Of a stretch of DNA of 6,619 bases, positions 5,270 to 6,619 are shown piece after piece; position 1 is the stretch's first letter, and each line of letters begins with the position of its first letter. The notes under the pieces were generated by a model. The model was not told where the DNA came from. It saw only the letters and a list, made by a program, of their open reading frames with translations, and searched no databases. The stretch lies in the NCBI GenBank assembly GCA_002309275.1, contig DBXL01000047.1:1-6619 (forward strand), given 5' to 3'. The stretch is from Ruminococcaceae bacterium UBA1213 (GTDB lineage Bacteria; Bacillota; Clostridia; Oscillospirales; Acutalibacteraceae). The translations under genes were made by a program, and so were the position numbers.

Positions 5270-6145
5270 ATGTATATTTCACTTAAACTCAGCAGGCTTT
5301 TGGCTATACCCGCATTTTGCATTGCAGTAGTGTCAATATGCCTTGTATGCCTGTTTAACAGTGCCGTTCCCGTTTCAACTCAGGCAAAGCCCGTACAGCT
5401 TGCCGTTATCATGTATCACGGACTCATTGACGATACATCAAAGCAAAATCAATATTTCATCAATCCGCAATACTTTGAACAGGACCTTGAATATATCACC
5501 CAAAACGGCTATCATACAATTTTGACAGACGATTTGATAAACTATTTTGAAAAAGGCAGTCCCCTGCCTGAAAATCCGATACTGCTCACTTTTGATGACG
5601 GTTACTATAATAATTATCAATTTGCCTATCCCCTTTTAAAGAAATACAACTGTAAAGCTGTCATATCTCCCATAGGGATTTCCGCTGATGAGGCTGAAAA
5701 CGATACAGTCCAAAATGCATTTTACTCTCAGTGTAAATGGTCGCAACTGAAAGAAATGCATGATTCGGGGCTTGTCGAAATTCAAAACCACACCTATCAT
5801 TTACATCACATCGGAAACGGCAGAAACGGTGCAAAAAATAATCCTGATGAAGATTTTAATTCCTATAAAAATATGCTGACGGCAGACCTTGAAAAATTCA
5901 ATACCCGTATGCATGATGAACTCGGCACCTATCCCAATGCAGTTGTATTTCCTTTCGGTTCGTTTTCAAGTGACACGCTTAAAATCGTCAAAGAAATGAA
6001 TTTCAAAGCCGCCTTTGACTGCGAGGAAAAATTGAATTTCCTTTCCTCAAAAGATGACCTTTTCAGAATACACCGCTTTTTAAGACCAAACAATATGTCA
6101 TCAAAAGACTTTTTCGATAATATCTATAAAGAGAGTGGAGTGTGA
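5270..6145 (+). CDS. Membrane-anchored or secreted polysaccharide deacetylase (CE4, NodB-like)
   Basis: A 291-residue protein with a short N-terminus and one hydrophobic helix (about 9-30) acting as signal peptide or anchor, without a clear lipobox. The NodB domain follows: VIMYHG (46-51), motif 1 TFDDG (107-111; D109 likely base, D110 metal ligand), motif 2 NHTYHLHH (173-180; H174 and probably H179 as metal ligands, a spacing seen in Firmicutes homologues), motif 3 VFPFGSFS (226-233, the PxG form without the arginine of classical enzymes), and RIHRF (266-270) toward the end. The family removes N-acetyl groups from peptidoglycan, chitin-like or surface polysaccharides outside the membrane; the substrate here is not determined. 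The ATG is set by AGGGG (5258-5262) at 7 nt. The last residues, ESGV and the stop, are encoded by an inverted repeat that continues into the next intergenic region. Confidence 0.88.
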   Translation: MYISLKLSRLLAIPAFCIAVVSICLVCLFNSAVPVSTQAKPVQLAVIMYHGLIDDTSKQNQYFINPQYFEQDLEYITQNGYHTILTDDLINYFEKGSPLPENPILLTFDDGYYNNYQFAYPLLKKYNCKAVISPIGISADEAENDTVQNAFYSQCKWSQLKEMHDSGLVEIQNHTYHLHHIGNGRNGAKNNPDEDFNSYKNMLTADLEKFNTRMHDELGTYPNAVVFPFGSFSSDTLKIVKEMNFKAAFDCEEKLNFLSSKDDLFRIHRFLRPNNMSSKDFFDNIYKESGV

Positions 6146-6207
6146 GGAGTGGAGAGTGAAGTGTTTTGCTATTCAGCTCCACTCTCCACTCTCAACTCTC
6201 CACACTA
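6131..6207. repeat. Inverted repeat overlapping the deacetylase stop codon
   Basis: A perfect 12-bp pair, GAGTGGAGAGTG (6147-6158) with CACTCTCCACTC (6180-6191), encloses a 21-nt loop and extends outward as imperfect purine-rich (left) and pyrimidine-rich (right) arms to about 6131 and 6207. The arms are made of GAGTG/GGAGAG-type units. The left arm encodes the deacetylase C-terminus ESGV plus TGA. No T-run follows, so it is not a standard terminator, and the next gene's GGAGG lies just 4 nt past the right arm. It resembles the element at 3812-3871. Confidence 0.78.
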
Positions 6208-6224
6208 AATTGGAGGTAGTTTTT

Positions 6225-6619
6225 ATGCCAAGCGTATTTTTAAGTCCGTCAACTCAGGAATTCAACCCCTACATTGACGGCGGTAATGAAGAATATTACA
6301 TGAATATCATCACAGACGCACTCATTCCGTATCTTGAAGCAAGCGGCATTGAATATGAGAGAAACAACCCTTCAAAGACTTTTGCCAATTCTGTGAAGCT
6401 TTCCAATCAGGGCAATTTTGACTTACACCTTGCCCTGCATTCCAATGCCGCACCGCCTGCCAATGCAGGACAGGCAAGAGGCTCTCAAGTGTATTACTAT
6501 GCAGACAGCGTGCAGGGAAAACGTGCCGCCAATATTTTTGCCAACAACCTTAAAGAAATATATCCCATTCCCTCAAAGGTCGAAACCGTTCCCACAAAAA
6601 CGCTCGGTGAACTCAACCG
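6225..6619 (+). CDS. Amidase_3-like N-acetylmuramoyl-L-alanine amidase, 5' part (cut by window edge)
   Basis: The first 131 codons of a protein running off the window. The ATG is set by GGAGG (6212-6216) at 8 nt. Seen: MPSVFLSPSTQ, then GGNEEYYMN (19-27), a helix to YLEASGIEYERNNP (36-49), then FDLHLALHSNAAPP (65-78) and RGSQVYYY (85-92). The helix-strand order and LHSNA match Amidase_3 zinc amidases, in which an SIHxNA histidine (here H72) and an upstream glutamate (here E22 or E23) bind zinc. Such enzymes cut the bond between muramic acid and the stem peptide. The usual DPGHGG opening is replaced by SPSTQE, so the first zinc-binding histidine is not where expected. There is no signal peptide at this start. 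It probably shares a transcript with the deacetylase, since no separate promoter is visible in the 79-bp gap. Confidence 0.75.
   Translation, partial: MPSVFLSPSTQEFNPYIDGGNEEYYMNIITDALIPYLEASGIEYERNNPSKTFANSVKLSNQGNFDLHLALHSNAAPPANAGQARGSQVYYYADSVQGKRAANIFANNLKEIYPIPSKVETVPTKTLGELN

Noticed and set aside
6147..6191. Intrinsic terminator between the deacetylase and amidase genes
   Set aside because: The stem is strong but no T-run follows it on the plus strand; on the minus strand there is no gene to terminate and no adjacent T-run either.

Overview
The window looks like chromosome from a low-GC Clostridia member, plausibly a Ruminococcus or other Oscillospiraceae-type gut bacterium. The supporting signs are an AT-rich composition with clean AGGAGG-type ribosome binding sites, an L21 leader RNA ahead of rplU, the Firmicutes-type rplU-prp-rpmA arrangement, and an L27 precursor with the N-terminal extension that Prp removes. 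The genus is inferred from general resemblance, not from a marker gene.

Layout, left to right. A minus-strand multi-spanning membrane protein of the ArnT/PMT-like (GT39/GT83-type) glycosyltransferase superfamily covers 24-1865. It follows the minus-strand ribosomal operon rplU-prp-rpmA (2837 down to 1930), which has a near-consensus promoter (2928-2956), an L21 leader RNA (2846-2922) and a strong intrinsic terminator (1885-1916). Upstream of that, also on the minus strand, are a small P-loop kinase-like protein (3090-3683) with its own terminator (2971-3005) and a six-span membrane HD-GYP protein (3875-5152). The plus strand then carries a membrane-anchored polysaccharide deacetylase (5270-6145) and the start of an Amidase_3-like cell wall amidase (6225 to the window edge).

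How the genes may work together. The rplU-prp-rpmA operon makes two proteins of the large ribosomal subunit plus the protease that matures one of them. The HD-GYP gene and the deacetylase/amidase pair diverge from a 117-bp region in which the two predicted promoters overlap symmetrically around a 15-bp near-palindrome. This suggests, but does not prove, that a cyclic-di-GMP-degrading protein and envelope-remodelling enzymes are expressed in a linked or mutually exclusive way. The deacetylase and amidase are probably co-transcribed and both point to peptidoglycan or surface-polysaccharide modification.

No gene here is clearly a new kind of system. The most unusual DNA-level features are the symmetric divergent promoter and two related purine/pyrimidine-arm inverted repeats (3812-3871 and 6131-6207), one of which supplies the last codons and stop of the deacetylase gene. 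The most unusual protein is the amidase-like product, which lacks the usual first zinc-binding histidine.
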